From positions 55,514 through 119,513 of the forward strand of contig NZ_JABAIT010000015.1 of the NCBI RefSeq assembly GCF_012843265.1: 64,000 nt of DNA, read 5' to 3'. This document shows, piece by piece, positions 25,179 through 33,042 of this stretch. Position 1 is the first letter of the stretch. The number at the start of each line of letters is the position of its first letter. A program made the position numbers and the translations under genes. The DNA is from Bacillus sp. DNRA2. GTDB lineage: Bacteria; Bacillota; Bacilli; Bacillales; Cytobacillaceae. The notes beneath the pieces are model-generated. The model saw only the letters and a list, made by a program, of their open reading frames with translations, ran no database searches and was not told the origin of the DNA.

Positions 25179-25409
25179 TTGAAACCACAAGTTGCAAAGA
25201 AAGCCCAAAAATTCTTCTGGCATACGAAGTGGGCGCTGCTTGTCATTTTAATGATATATAACCTATTTTCAATAATGACAGAGTGCCTACTTGATAAGTG
25301 GCTACCGGTGCACGGATTTGCCTTGTGCTTATATCTGTTCCTTGGATTATGGGAGAGTTATTTTAACTGTTTAGCACAATGTGAAATAAAAGAAAGGAGG
25401 ATTCGATGA
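25179..25409 (+). CDS. Small membrane protein of the selenoprotein operon, function unknown
   Basis: A 76-residue protein starting at TTG immediately after the preceding stop codon, with AAAGGA about 12 nt upstream. It has two hydrophobic helices (residues ~18-33 and ~46-62) and four cysteines (C36, C50, C64, C68), three of them in the second half, C-L-Y and N-C-L-A-Q-C. Its stop overlaps the next start as ATGA, so it is translationally coupled on both sides. No family recognised; position suggests a membrane partner of the selenoprotein or of the ABC importer. Confidence 0.65.
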   Translation: MKPQVAKKAQKFFWHTKWALLVILMIYNLFSIMTECLLDKWLPVHGFALCLYLFLGLWESYFNCLAQCEIKERRIR

Positions 25410-26668
25410 AAAATATCAATAAAATCGTAAGTTTGCTGCTCATATTACTATTGGCATTTATCACAGGTTGTTCATCTAGCGAAAATGAAAAGAACAATGA
25501 TAAACAATCTGGGCAGGCTGCGTCCAATGTATTGAATCAAGACTGGGAGAAAATCGTTGCTGATGCAAAGGGCAGCACTGTGAACTTTTATATGTGGGGT
25601 GGCGATGAAGGAATTAATGCTTATATTGATGAGATTGTCGCACCAAAGTTAAAGAAAGAATATGATGTCGTTGTCAAACGCTATCCGATGGATGCGGTCG
25701 AATTTATTAATAAATTGCTTTCAGAGAAGAAAGCTGATAAAAAGTCCGGCGAAATGGATGTCCTATGGGTAAATGGCGAAAACTTTAAAACGGCGAAAGA
25801 AAAGGATCTTCTTCTTGGAGCCATTACGAAAAAACTACCAAACTTCAAGGATTATGTCGATGGTGACAGTCCTCAGGTTCAATATGATTTTGGCTATCCG
25901 ACAGAGGGCTTTGAAGCTCCATGGGGAAGAGTTCAATTTGTGTTTAGCTATGATTCCACAAAAGTGACTAATCCGCCAAAATCAATGGTTGAATTAGCAA
26001 AATGGGTAAAAGAAAACCCTGGTAAATTTACTTACCCTGCTCCGCCTGATTTTACCGGAAGTGCGTTCATTCGTCAGGTGTTGAATGAAAAAAGTGCTAA
26101 TTACTCTGCTTATGTTGAAGGCTTTGATGAGTCGTTGATCAAAAAAGATGCCGAGCAAACGTGGCAATTCTTGAATGAAATTGAACCATATCTTTGGAAG
26201 GAAGGAAAATCCTATCCACAATCATTGTCACAGCTTGACCAGCTCTATAAAAATGGTGAAGTATGGATGACCATGGGCTATGATGAAGCGGGAGCCTCTA
26301 ACTTAATTGCGAGCGGCGAATTTCCAAAGACCACGAAAACGTTTGTGTTAGAAAAAGGGACGTTGGCGAACACGCATTTTTTAACTGTTCCGTACAATTC
26401 TCCAAATCCAAGTGGAGCAATGGTGCTAATTAACTATTTATTATCTCCTGAAGCACAGCTTGCAAAAATGGATTTAAAATATTGGGGCGAAAACACATCA
26501 CTGGCTGTGGATCGTTTACCAGAAAAATATCAAAATGAGTTAAAACAAATCGATCGCGGTTCAGCAACATTGCCTGAAGAAGAGCTTGCAAAGCATAGAA
26601 TTCCAGAAATTGGGGCAGATTATGTTCAATTGTTGGAACGGGGCTGGATCGATCATGTTGCAAAATAA
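25406..26668 (+). CDS. YnjB-like ABC transporter substrate-binding lipoprotein
   Basis: A 420-residue extracellular solute-binding protein (family 1 fold). Signal peptide with lipobox I-T-G-C (Cys 22), then V-N-F-Y-M-W-G-G-D-E-G-I-N-A-Y-I-D at the start of the mature domain and the hinge region W-G-R-V-Q-F-V-F-S-Y-D. E. coli YnjB has the same opening and neighbours. It would deliver an unknown solute to the two permeases and ATPase that follow. AAAGGAGG lies before the ATG; start and stop both overlap neighbouring genes. Confidence 0.85.
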   Translation: MKNINKIVSLLLILLLAFITGCSSSENEKNNDKQSGQAASNVLNQDWEKIVADAKGSTVNFYMWGGDEGINAYIDEIVAPKLKKEYDVVVKRYPMDAVEFINKLLSEKKADKKSGEMDVLWVNGENFKTAKEKDLLLGAITKKLPNFKDYVDGDSPQVQYDFGYPTEGFEAPWGRVQFVFSYDSTKVTNPPKSMVELAKWVKENPGKFTYPAPPDFTGSAFIRQVLNEKSANYSAYVEGFDESLIKKDAEQTWQFLNEIEPYLWKEGKSYPQSLSQLDQLYKNGEVWMTMGYDEAGASNLIASGEFPKTTKTFVLEKGTLANTHFLTVPYNSPNPSGAMVLINYLLSPEAQLAKMDLKYWGENTSLAVDRLPEKYQNELKQIDRGSATLPEEELAKHRIPEIGADYVQLLERGWIDHVAK

Positions 26669-27557
26669 TAATGCTTCACGTTTTTTAAACAAATATAAAG
26701 GGCTGCTAGGTATCCTGCCAGCCTTTTTATTTGTTTTATTCTTTTTTGGTGGCGGTATCATTCAATCATTACTTATCAGTTTCGGAAATGAACCTGAATA
26801 CTATGGCAACAGCGAATTTGCAGCGGCATACAGGGAGCTATTAGACTTCAGCTTTTTTCAGTCAATTGGTGTAACGGTCGGTATTGCGCTGGCAATCTCG
26901 CTTTTGGCGGGAGTGATTGGCTTTATTGTATCGCTAATTTTGGCAGCTTCGACGGCGAAGCATACTTGGATTCAAATGTTATTGCAGCTTCCCTTTGGTG
27001 TACCCCATCTTTTAGCTGGCTATATGCTGATGCAAACCTTTATGCAAACTGGATGGTACTCCCGTGTTGCTTATCATTTTGGCTTAATCGATTCGTTTGA
27101 ACAATTCCCGGAGCTTGTCCATGACCGATATGGAATTGGTGTTGTGTTAGCATATATGTGGAAGGAGATCCCGTTTATTGTCCTATTAACTTATCCGTTT
27201 TTACTGAAATTGATCAGGCAATGGCAGGAAACTAGTAAAATACTCGGTGCCAGCTTTCTGCAACTGATTCGCTGGGTGATTATACCTCTGGTAATGCCAT
27301 TATGGGTAGGGGGAATGTGGGTTGTGTTTGCCTTCGCCATTGGTGCATATGAAATTCCCGCGCTATTAGCGAGAACTTCATTACGCTTTGTTCCGGTGAT
27401 GGCTTGGCAGGAATATACCCAATTTGGGATTGAAAGGCAACCCATCGCGATTGCGATGAATATGGTTTTGGCCATTATTGCATTAGTGGTTGGATTGTTG
27501 CTCATATACTTGCAAAAAAATTGGTATGTAAAAGGGAGAAAAATATGGTCAGATTAG
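26655..27557 (+). CDS. ABC transporter permease, YnjC N-terminal-half-like
   Basis: A 300-residue membrane protein with six helices and the binding-protein-dependent permease motif E-T-S-K-I-L-G-A-S-F-L-Q-L-I-R-W-V-I-I-P (residues ~192-211), the loop that contacts the ATPase. In E. coli the equivalent YnjC is one ~510-residue chain carrying two permease halves; here the halves are separate genes. The ATG at 26655 overlaps the end of the binding-protein gene by 14 bp; a longer frame upstream would lie wholly inside that gene. Confidence 0.85.
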   Translation: MLQNNNASRFLNKYKGLLGILPAFLFVLFFFGGGIIQSLLISFGNEPEYYGNSEFAAAYRELLDFSFFQSIGVTVGIALAISLLAGVIGFIVSLILAASTAKHTWIQMLLQLPFGVPHLLAGYMLMQTFMQTGWYSRVAYHFGLIDSFEQFPELVHDRYGIGVVLAYMWKEIPFIVLLTYPFLLKLIRQWQETSKILGASFLQLIRWVIIPLVMPLWVGGMWVVFAFAIGAYEIPALLARTSLRFVPVMAWQEYTQFGIERQPIAIAMNMVLAIIALVVGLLLIYLQKNWYVKGRKIWSD

Positions 27558-28363
27558 CATCACTGAGAAAACTATCCATCTGGCTGTTTTTAATAGTTAT
27601 TAGTCTTTTTATTGTGCTTCCTTTCATATCCCTGGTTATTTGGAGCATGACAAAGTTGTGGCCATGGCCCGAATTGTTCCCGGAATCGTTTCATTTCTCT
27701 GCCTGGGCTTATATCTTTTCTCAGTCAGGAAAGGCTCTTGAAGGTTTATTGAATAGTCTTTTAGTTGCAGGGATCACTGTAGTTGGTTGTGTCCTGCTTG
27801 GCCTACCTGCTGCTAGGATTCTTAGCCAAAGACAATTTTTTGGTAAGGGCTTAGTATTCGTGACTCTATTAATGCCGCTTTTCATTCCGCTAACGGTGGC
27901 GGTGATGGGTTTGCATGATTTTGCCATTCAAATCGAGTTTTTAAATGAATATTTTTGTGTCTCTATTGCTCACATTTTAGTTACCCTACCATACTTTATT
28001 GCAATGGTCAGCTATCAATATAAGTTACTCGGTATAAAACAGCAGGAGGCTGCTCAAAGTTTAGGGGCAAGCTACATGCAGATAATTTTATGGATTGAGC
28101 TGCCACAGCTTTTGCCTGCGCTATTGCTTGCCTGCCTTTTCGTCATGATTATTTCAATTAGCCAATATTTACCTACATGGATTATGAGTGGGGGTACGTT
28201 GTTAACTTTACCGCTCATCGTTTTCCCATTTGCGAGTAGTGGTAATGCCACGATGGTAGCGGCTTATAGTATCTGGATATTCATCCCGATTATGGTTTTC
28301 GTGTTAGGATATTTTCTCATTTTAGCAAAAATAAATAAAGGTTCTCGGGGGGTGGAGTCATGA
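27545..28363 (+). CDS. ABC transporter permease, YnjC C-terminal-half-like
   Basis: A 272-residue permease with six helices and the coupling motif Q-E-A-A-Q-S-L-G-A-S-Y-M-Q-I-I-L-W-I-E-L-P (~residues 175-195). It pairs with the preceding permease to form the channel. The ATG at 27545 has GGGAG 7 nt upstream and overlaps the previous gene by 13 bp; its stop overlaps the ATPase start by ATGA. Confidence 0.85.
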   Translation: MVRLASLRKLSIWLFLIVISLFIVLPFISLVIWSMTKLWPWPELFPESFHFSAWAYIFSQSGKALEGLLNSLLVAGITVVGCVLLGLPAARILSQRQFFGKGLVFVTLLMPLFIPLTVAVMGLHDFAIQIEFLNEYFCVSIAHILVTLPYFIAMVSYQYKLLGIKQQEAAQSLGASYMQIILWIELPQLLPALLLACLFVMIISISQYLPTWIMSGGTLLTLPLIVFPFASSGNATMVAAYSIWIFIPIMVFVLGYFLILAKINKGSRGVES

Positions 28364-29367
28364 AATTGGATGGAATTCGGATTAGCTATGGAAATCTAAC
28401 GATCATCGATAATTGTCATTTACATATCCCAGAGGGTGAAATCTTTGTGTTAATGGGGCCATCTGGCAGCGGAAAATCAACCTTGTTAAAGGGGATTGCT
28501 GGGTTAATTCCTCTAGAGGCTGGAACCATTTCTTGGGAACTTGCTAGAGGAAAGACTGGTCTTGTGTTTCAAGAGCCACGCCTGTTTCCGCATATGACAG
28601 TGTTGGAGAATTTAGCCTTTGGTTTAAGAGCGCAGGGAACACCTGCAAAAGAACGCAACAGCAGAGCGCGAGAGTATTTGTCTATTTTACAATTGGAGGA
28701 GCATGGAAATCGTTATCCACATCAACTTTCAGGTGGGCAGCAGCAACGAGTGTCCTTAGGGAGAGTGCTCGTCATGAAACCCGATTTGCTGCTGTTGGAC
28801 GAGCCGTTTTCATCCTTGGATACTCCACTTCGAAAACAATTAACAGAATGGCTGTATCAGCTGCAAAGGAAGCAGGGTTTTTCAATTTTATGGGTTACAC
28901 ATTATATGGATGAAGCTTATTCCGTCGCTGATAAGGTCGGTGTCATTATGGATGGAAACATTCTTCAAGTTGGTAAGCCATTGGATTTTTACCAAACTCC
29001 TATGTCTGAGCGAGTTGCAGCTTTTTTTTCTTTGCCTAATCGCTTCAACTTACAGCGATGGCAAGAGTGGATTGGAAAGTCGCTTCGTAATATTGATGTA
29101 AATATGTTAGGGTGGATTCCGGCGAATGCGCTAATTTTGCAGAAACTAGGGGAGATAACGGCTCAAGATGAAAACTGTAAAATTGTGTGGCGTGAAGGCA
29201 TCGTTTCAAGGATTAAGCATGAACCAAAGGGCTATCTCGTAATGGTTGAGGTGGCAGGGCTCAGCTTTGAGGTGGAGCTTAGTGTGTTGGATAAGATTCC
29301 AAACCAAATGGAACAAGTGAGAATCGGTGTTCCATTTGAAAAAATTATTTGGTATCCTGAAAACTGA
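28360..29367 (+). CDS. ABC transporter ATP-binding protein, YnjD-like
   Basis: A 335-residue ATPase. Walker A G-P-S-G-S-G-K-S-T (~34-42), Q-loop V-F-Q-E-P-R, signature L-S-G-G-Q-Q-Q-R, Walker B L-L-L-L-D-E-P-F, switch H in V-T-H-Y. Residues ~240-335 form a C-terminal regulatory (TOBE-like) domain that E. coli YnjD (217 residues) lacks, making this closer to the polyamine/thiosulfate/molybdate importer ATPases. It completes the importer of unknown substrate encoded by the previous three genes. Confidence 0.87.
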   Translation: MKLDGIRISYGNLTIIDNCHLHIPEGEIFVLMGPSGSGKSTLLKGIAGLIPLEAGTISWELARGKTGLVFQEPRLFPHMTVLENLAFGLRAQGTPAKERNSRAREYLSILQLEEHGNRYPHQLSGGQQQRVSLGRVLVMKPDLLLLDEPFSSLDTPLRKQLTEWLYQLQRKQGFSILWVTHYMDEAYSVADKVGVIMDGNILQVGKPLDFYQTPMSERVAAFFSLPNRFNLQRWQEWIGKSLRNIDVNMLGWIPANALILQKLGEITAQDENCKIVWREGIVSRIKHEPKGYLVMVEVAGLSFEVELSVLDKIPNQMEQVRIGVPFEKIIWYPEN

Positions 29368-29427
29368 TTTGTGAAATCATGTAAATAAATAAAGTAGATT
29401 CAGCAAGTTTAGTGAGGTGTAAATAAC

Positions 29428-30018
29428 ATGCTCGATACACATGGACGTGCACTTGTTCAACCATCGATTCAAGCCACTGCCCAATTTTTTATTAATAAAG
29501 GGCTGTCAGCAAATCAGGTGACAGTAATCGCCTTCCTCGTTGGAATTTCCGCGAGTGTACTAATCTATTTTAATCAAGCGATTATTGGAGTATTGGTGCT
29601 GTGGCTTTCTGGTTTTCTTGATGCTGTAGATGGCAGTATGGCCCGGCAAAGCAAGACGACGTCTGGTTGGGGGACGGTACTAGATGTGACCTTTGACCGC
29701 GTGGTGGAAGCGGGAATTTTAATTGCTTTAGCGCTTAAGCATCCGGATGTGCAAATCCTGTTTTTATTTTTAGTATTAGCTATTTCGATCATTTTTACGA
29801 TGACGATTTTTTTAACAGTCGGTGCGGTTTCAGATAAACAAAGTGCAAAATCGTTTTATTATCAACCTGGCTTGGCAGAGCGTACCGAAGGGTTTATATT
29901 ATTCTCATTATTAGCCTTATTTCAAAGCCAGCTCATACTATGGACTATTGTATTTATCATTGTTGAAATTCTTACAGGGCTGCAAAGATTGCTCGAGGCG
30001 TACAGAATATTAAAATAG
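29428..30018 (+). CDS. CDP-alcohol phosphatidyltransferase, YnjF-like
   Basis: A 196-residue membrane enzyme with about five helices and the complete catalytic signature D-A-V-D-G-S-M-A-R, eight residues, G-T-V-L-D-V-T-F-D (residues 66-90), which binds Mg2+ and transfers a phospho-alcohol from a CDP-activated donor. E. coli YnjF lies at the end of the same kind of cluster. The acceptor and donor are unknown. A gap of 60 bp separates it from the ATPase; a terminator follows. GAGGTG precedes the ATG at 29428. Confidence 0.87.
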   Translation: MLDTHGRALVQPSIQATAQFFINKGLSANQVTVIAFLVGISASVLIYFNQAIIGVLVLWLSGFLDAVDGSMARQSKTTSGWGTVLDVTFDRVVEAGILIALALKHPDVQILFLFLVLAISIIFTMTIFLTVGAVSDKQSAKSFYYQPGLAERTEGFILFSLLALFQSQLILWTIVFIIVEILTGLQRLLEAYRILK

Positions 30019-30070
30019 CTAATATTAGTTGAGGTAAAATACCTAGCTGGTTAATTAAATGTTAAGTATA

Positions 30071-30104
30071 AAAGGGATCCATACTCAATAGTATGGGTCC
30101 CTTT
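30071..30104. terminator. Bidirectional terminator at the end of the ydj/ynj-like cluster
   Basis: AAAGGGATCCATACT (30071-30085) pairs with AGTATGGGTCCCTTT (30090-30104), loop CAAT. It lies between convergent genes. Confidence 0.8.
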
Positions 30105-30108
30105 CATG

Positions 30109-30996
30109 CTAATCCAACCACTGTGGTGCTTGTTCAATAAAGGTTTTCGAAATTAATGGCAAGGTTTTTTGCTTATTGTAGATGAGATAGAAATACCGTT
30201 CGTCATTAAACTCAGGAATTTCATACATGTTAAGCAACTGATTGTCAGCATATCCTTTTGCGGCTATTTCAGAAATAATGGATATTCCGATATTCTGAAT
30301 AACATATTGAATCAGGCTTTGGCTGTCATCAGTATAGGCAATAATGTTAAGTTTGTCCTTGGCAATTTGTTGCTTCTTCAAAAATCGTTCTAGCATCGCA
30401 TTTGTCCCTGAACCAGCATTACGCATAATAATTGGATAGTGAATAATATCCTGCAGTTGGATTGGGGAGTTGAAATTAGCTTGGGCAGACGTAATCAGAA
30501 CGAGCTTTTCTTTTAATAAAGGAATATAGTGAAGTCTGTCATTCTCATATCTTTCACCAAGGATTCCAAAATCGACAAAACCGTTGATAACCTTCTCGGC
30601 AACTAACTTTGAAGAATATTGTTTGATATGGAAGGTTACTTGTGAATATTCCTCTCTGAATTTCTTTACCAATTTTGGTAAAATAAATTGTCCGGGAACT
30701 GAGCTTACCGCAACTCTTATTTTGCCACGGAATGCGGTCATTTCTTGGTTAAGGTCAAGCATCGCTTGATCCTTTAATAATAAAATTTGTTGGGCCCAAT
30801 AATAAAGCCGCTCTCCTTGTGGGGTCAGAATGATTTCTCTGCCAACGCGATCGAATAGATGAATGTTTAACATCTTTTCCAGTGAACTGATATGGGAGCT
30901 AACGGTGGATTGGCTTAAAAAGATATCGTCGGCTGCTCTTGAGAAGCTGCGATGCTCGACGACTTTTGTAAAGACATAGAGTTGGTGAAAATCCAA
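30109..30996 (-). CDS. LysR-family regulator, probably of the selenium-metabolism-associated group
   Basis: A 295-residue LysR protein: N-terminal HTH (F-S-R-A-A-D-D-I-F-L-S-Q-S-T-V-S-S-H-I, residues 18-36) and a periplasmic-binding-like effector domain from ~90 (G-K-I-R-V-A-V-S-S-V-P-G-Q-F-I-L-P-K-L). The wording S-x-x-P-G-Q-x-x-L-P-K-L is what I recall from LysR regulators associated with selenium metabolism genes. Its position right next to a cluster holding a selenoprotein supports that, but the ligand is unknown. It converges with the cluster; the promoter lies in 30997-31114. Confidence 0.85.
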   Translation of the reverse strand: MDFHQLYVFTKVVEHRSFSRAADDIFLSQSTVSSHISSLEKMLNIHLFDRVGREIILTPQGERLYYWAQQILLLKDQAMLDLNQEMTAFRGKIRVAVSSVPGQFILPKLVKKFREEYSQVTFHIKQYSSKLVAEKVINGFVDFGILGERYENDRLHYIPLLKEKLVLITSAQANFNSPIQLQDIIHYPIIMRNAGSGTNAMLERFLKKQQIAKDKLNIIAYTDDSQSLIQYVIQNIGISIISEIAAKGYADNQLLNMYEIPEFNDERYFYLIYNKQKTLPLISKTFIEQAPQWLD

Positions 30997-31114
30997 AAGA
31001 TCACCTCGATATCGGAATATTCGATTCGTTCATATAGAAACTTACGATAGATATAGTGTATTACAAAAACAAATAAATTGAAAAAAAATCATTCGAAAAA
31101 AAAGAACATTTTAT

Positions 31115-31156
31115 GACACTAAAGCGGTGGGGGACTGTCCCCCACCGCTTTAGTGT
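31115..31156. repeat. GGGGGACTGTCCCCC-core palindrome, copy 5
   Basis: Arms ACACTAAAGCGGT (31115-31127) and ACCGCTTTAGTGT (31144-31156) around the core. The right half has one extra C, so the match is perfect except for a one-base bulge. It lies between the LysR gene and the aminopropyltransferase-like gene. Confidence 0.85.
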
Positions 31157-31254
31157 GTTGAAGGATAAATTGTGCTTTTATCGCATAGCGAGTCTACATG
31201 GTTTTTCATAGCTTATTAAGAGACAGTATGCCGAAAAGTAAGGAGGTGGAGAAA

Positions 31255-32133
31255 GTGGCAGATAAGAAATCTCTTTCAGGTTTTAAGAAAGATGATAAGG
31301 GTGTGTTATGGATTTCTAATTATGTTAGTAACGCTAAAATAAAAATCAACTATAAGCTTACGGCATTATTACATTATGAGCAATCTGACTATCAGCAAAT
31401 TAGTATTGTCGACAGCGTGGCATTTGGCAAAATGCTCGTATTAGATGGCACTCCCCAAATCTCAACAGGCGAGGGGTTTATTTACAATGAGATGATTAGT
31501 CATATTCCAATTGTAACCCATCCAAATCCAAAGAAAGTGGCGATGATTGGTGGAGGCGATTGTGGTAATGCACGAGAAACTATGAAATATAAGGAAATAG
31601 AGCAGATTCATGTAATTGAAATTGACGAAAAGGTTACTGAGATATGTCGAAAATGGTTAACACCGGCCGACGTTTTTGAGAAAGACGGCAGATTTCAAAT
31701 ATTTCATCGAGATGGCTTCGATTGGATTCAGGAGCAAGCAGGGAATTATGATGTATTAATGATAGACAGACCAGATCCAATTGGTCCTGGGAAAAGACTG
31801 TTCAATTCAGAGTTTTACCAGTACGTATATGATGCATTATCCGATGAAGGCGTGGTTGTTTTTCAATCTGGTTCTCCATTTTATAATCAAAACACATTAA
31901 AAAAAACGGTGAAAAACCTACGTAGTCTTTTTCCTGTCGTAAGAACATACTTAATGTCCATTCCGCTATATCCCTGTGGTTTATGGAGTTTTACACTTGC
32001 TTCTAAAAAGCATGATCCTCTCAATGCTGATCTAACAAAGCTTAAACACAGTGATACAAAATATATTAGCCCAGAAATGTTTTTAGCTTCATTTAACCTT
32101 CCGAAATATGTTCATGATTTAATAGATGAATAG
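31255..32133 (+). CDS. Spermidine synthase-like aminopropyltransferase with altered active-site motifs
   Basis: A 292-residue protein of the polyamine aminopropyltransferase fold: N-terminal beta domain, then a Rossmann domain with V-A-M-I-G-G-G-D-C-G-N-A-R-E (~100) and V-I-E-I-D (~120). SpeE normally reads G-G-G-D-G and D-S-T-D-P; here these are G-G-G-D-C and D-R-P-D-P-I-G-P-G (~175). The substitutions at the amine-facing motif suggest an acceptor other than putrescine. GTG 31255 is chosen because AAGGAGG lies 11 nt upstream; a longer frame from 31198 has no such site. It faces the amidohydrolase-like gene tail to tail and precedes the phosphonate/amidoligase operon. Confidence 0.8.
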   Translation: MADKKSLSGFKKDDKGVLWISNYVSNAKIKINYKLTALLHYEQSDYQQISIVDSVAFGKMLVLDGTPQISTGEGFIYNEMISHIPIVTHPNPKKVAMIGGGDCGNARETMKYKEIEQIHVIEIDEKVTEICRKWLTPADVFEKDGRFQIFHRDGFDWIQEQAGNYDVLMIDRPDPIGPGKRLFNSEFYQYVYDALSDEGVVVFQSGSPFYNQNTLKKTVKNLRSLFPVVRTYLMSIPLYPCGLWSFTLASKKHDPLNADLTKLKHSDTKYISPEMFLASFNLPKYVHDLIDE

Positions 32134-32141
32134 TACAAGCT

Positions 32142-32825
32142 TCACATACTGGCACTGACAAACCTAGCTTGAAAGTCTGATATAAGCTCTGAGAAAATCG
32201 CAACAAGCTTAGCTAAATGTTTTTTGCGAATTGTCCGTGAAAGCTCAATTTGAAAGCTGTGAAAATGTAAACCATAACCATGATATCCATCTTTATCTCC
32301 GTAACGATGAGCAGTGATTGACTCATTCCCCTTAAATTTCCTGTCGAAAATGATGGTTATTTCTGGGGAAATAATGCGAACAGCTTTCGTCAGTTTTTGT
32401 TCAAACCATTCTAGAACCTCAGGTGAACATGAATTCCCCTGTTTTGTACCAATTTCGATGGCGTAAGGACCATAGTTGGTATCCTTCATGCCATGAAAAG
32501 AAAGATGTAAATAGGGTGTAAGTAACTGCTGATTTTCCGCGTCCAAGATATGCAAAAATGTTAATATTTCCTTGATAGCCTGTCTGTATTCTGTAATTCC
32601 AGGATAGTTTTCCGGGTTTGGCGGACGGTTTAAGTCACAACTCAACCTTGAAACAGTGCTGATAATTCCTGCACAGCCAAGTTCAGTTATTAAACATTCG
32701 ACAATTTTATCGGTAAATTTATCTGCTGCTGGCGGAGTTGCATGTAAGGCATCAACGTGTCCACAAATATACCCATTACCTTTATGAAATTTAATATAGC
32801 TTTGTTTTATATAGGGGATAACCAT
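32142..32825 (-). CDS. N-formylglutamate amidohydrolase-like protein
   Basis: A 227-residue protein with the layout of N-formylglutamate amidohydrolases: an N-terminal A-L-H-A-T-P-P ... D region, S-R-L-S-C-D-L-N-R-P-P (~60-70), L-S-F-H-G-M-K-D followed by A-I-E-I-G-T-K-Q-G (~120), and a C-terminal H-R-Y-G ... F-Q-I-E-L-S-R (~195). These residues hold a catalytic zinc in the family, which cleaves amide bonds of N-acyl glutamates and related compounds. Its own substrate is unknown. It is divergent from the amidoligase operon and convergent with the aminopropyltransferase-like gene. GGAGG lies 8 nt before the ATG. Confidence 0.72.
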   Translation of the reverse strand: MVIPYIKQSYIKFHKGNGYICGHVDALHATPPAADKFTDKIVECLITELGCAGIISTVSRLSCDLNRPPNPENYPGITEYRQAIKEILTFLHILDAENQQLLTPYLHLSFHGMKDTNYGPYAIEIGTKQGNSCSPEVLEWFEQKLTKAVRIISPEITIIFDRKFKGNESITAHRYGDKDGYHGYGLHFHSFQIELSRTIRKKHLAKLVAIFSELISDFQARFVSASM

Positions 32826-32883
32826 ATAAACAGCCTCCTGTTTTCGTTAGGAGCGAGAAGTTTCAATCAAAAAAAGACTCATC

Positions 32884-32917
32884 AAAAAAGTGATTCATGA
32901 AAAATGAACACTTTTTT
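32884..32917. terminator. Terminator-like hairpin in a divergent intergenic region
   Basis: AAAAAAGTG (32884-32892) pairs with CACTTTTTT (32909-32917), extended by TTCAT/ATGAA, with T runs on both strands. Because the flanking genes diverge, it would interrupt leader transcripts rather than end a gene, so it may be an attenuator for one of them. Confidence 0.5.
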
Positions 32918-33042
32918 ATTTTTTAACAAAAAACTGCCTAGAAACATCCTAGCTTTTAATTAATATATTGTTAATTAACCGGCTAAATGTAAAAAGCTAG
33001 AAACCTAAGCTTGTGATTTATTAAAAATTGGAGGTTTTACAT

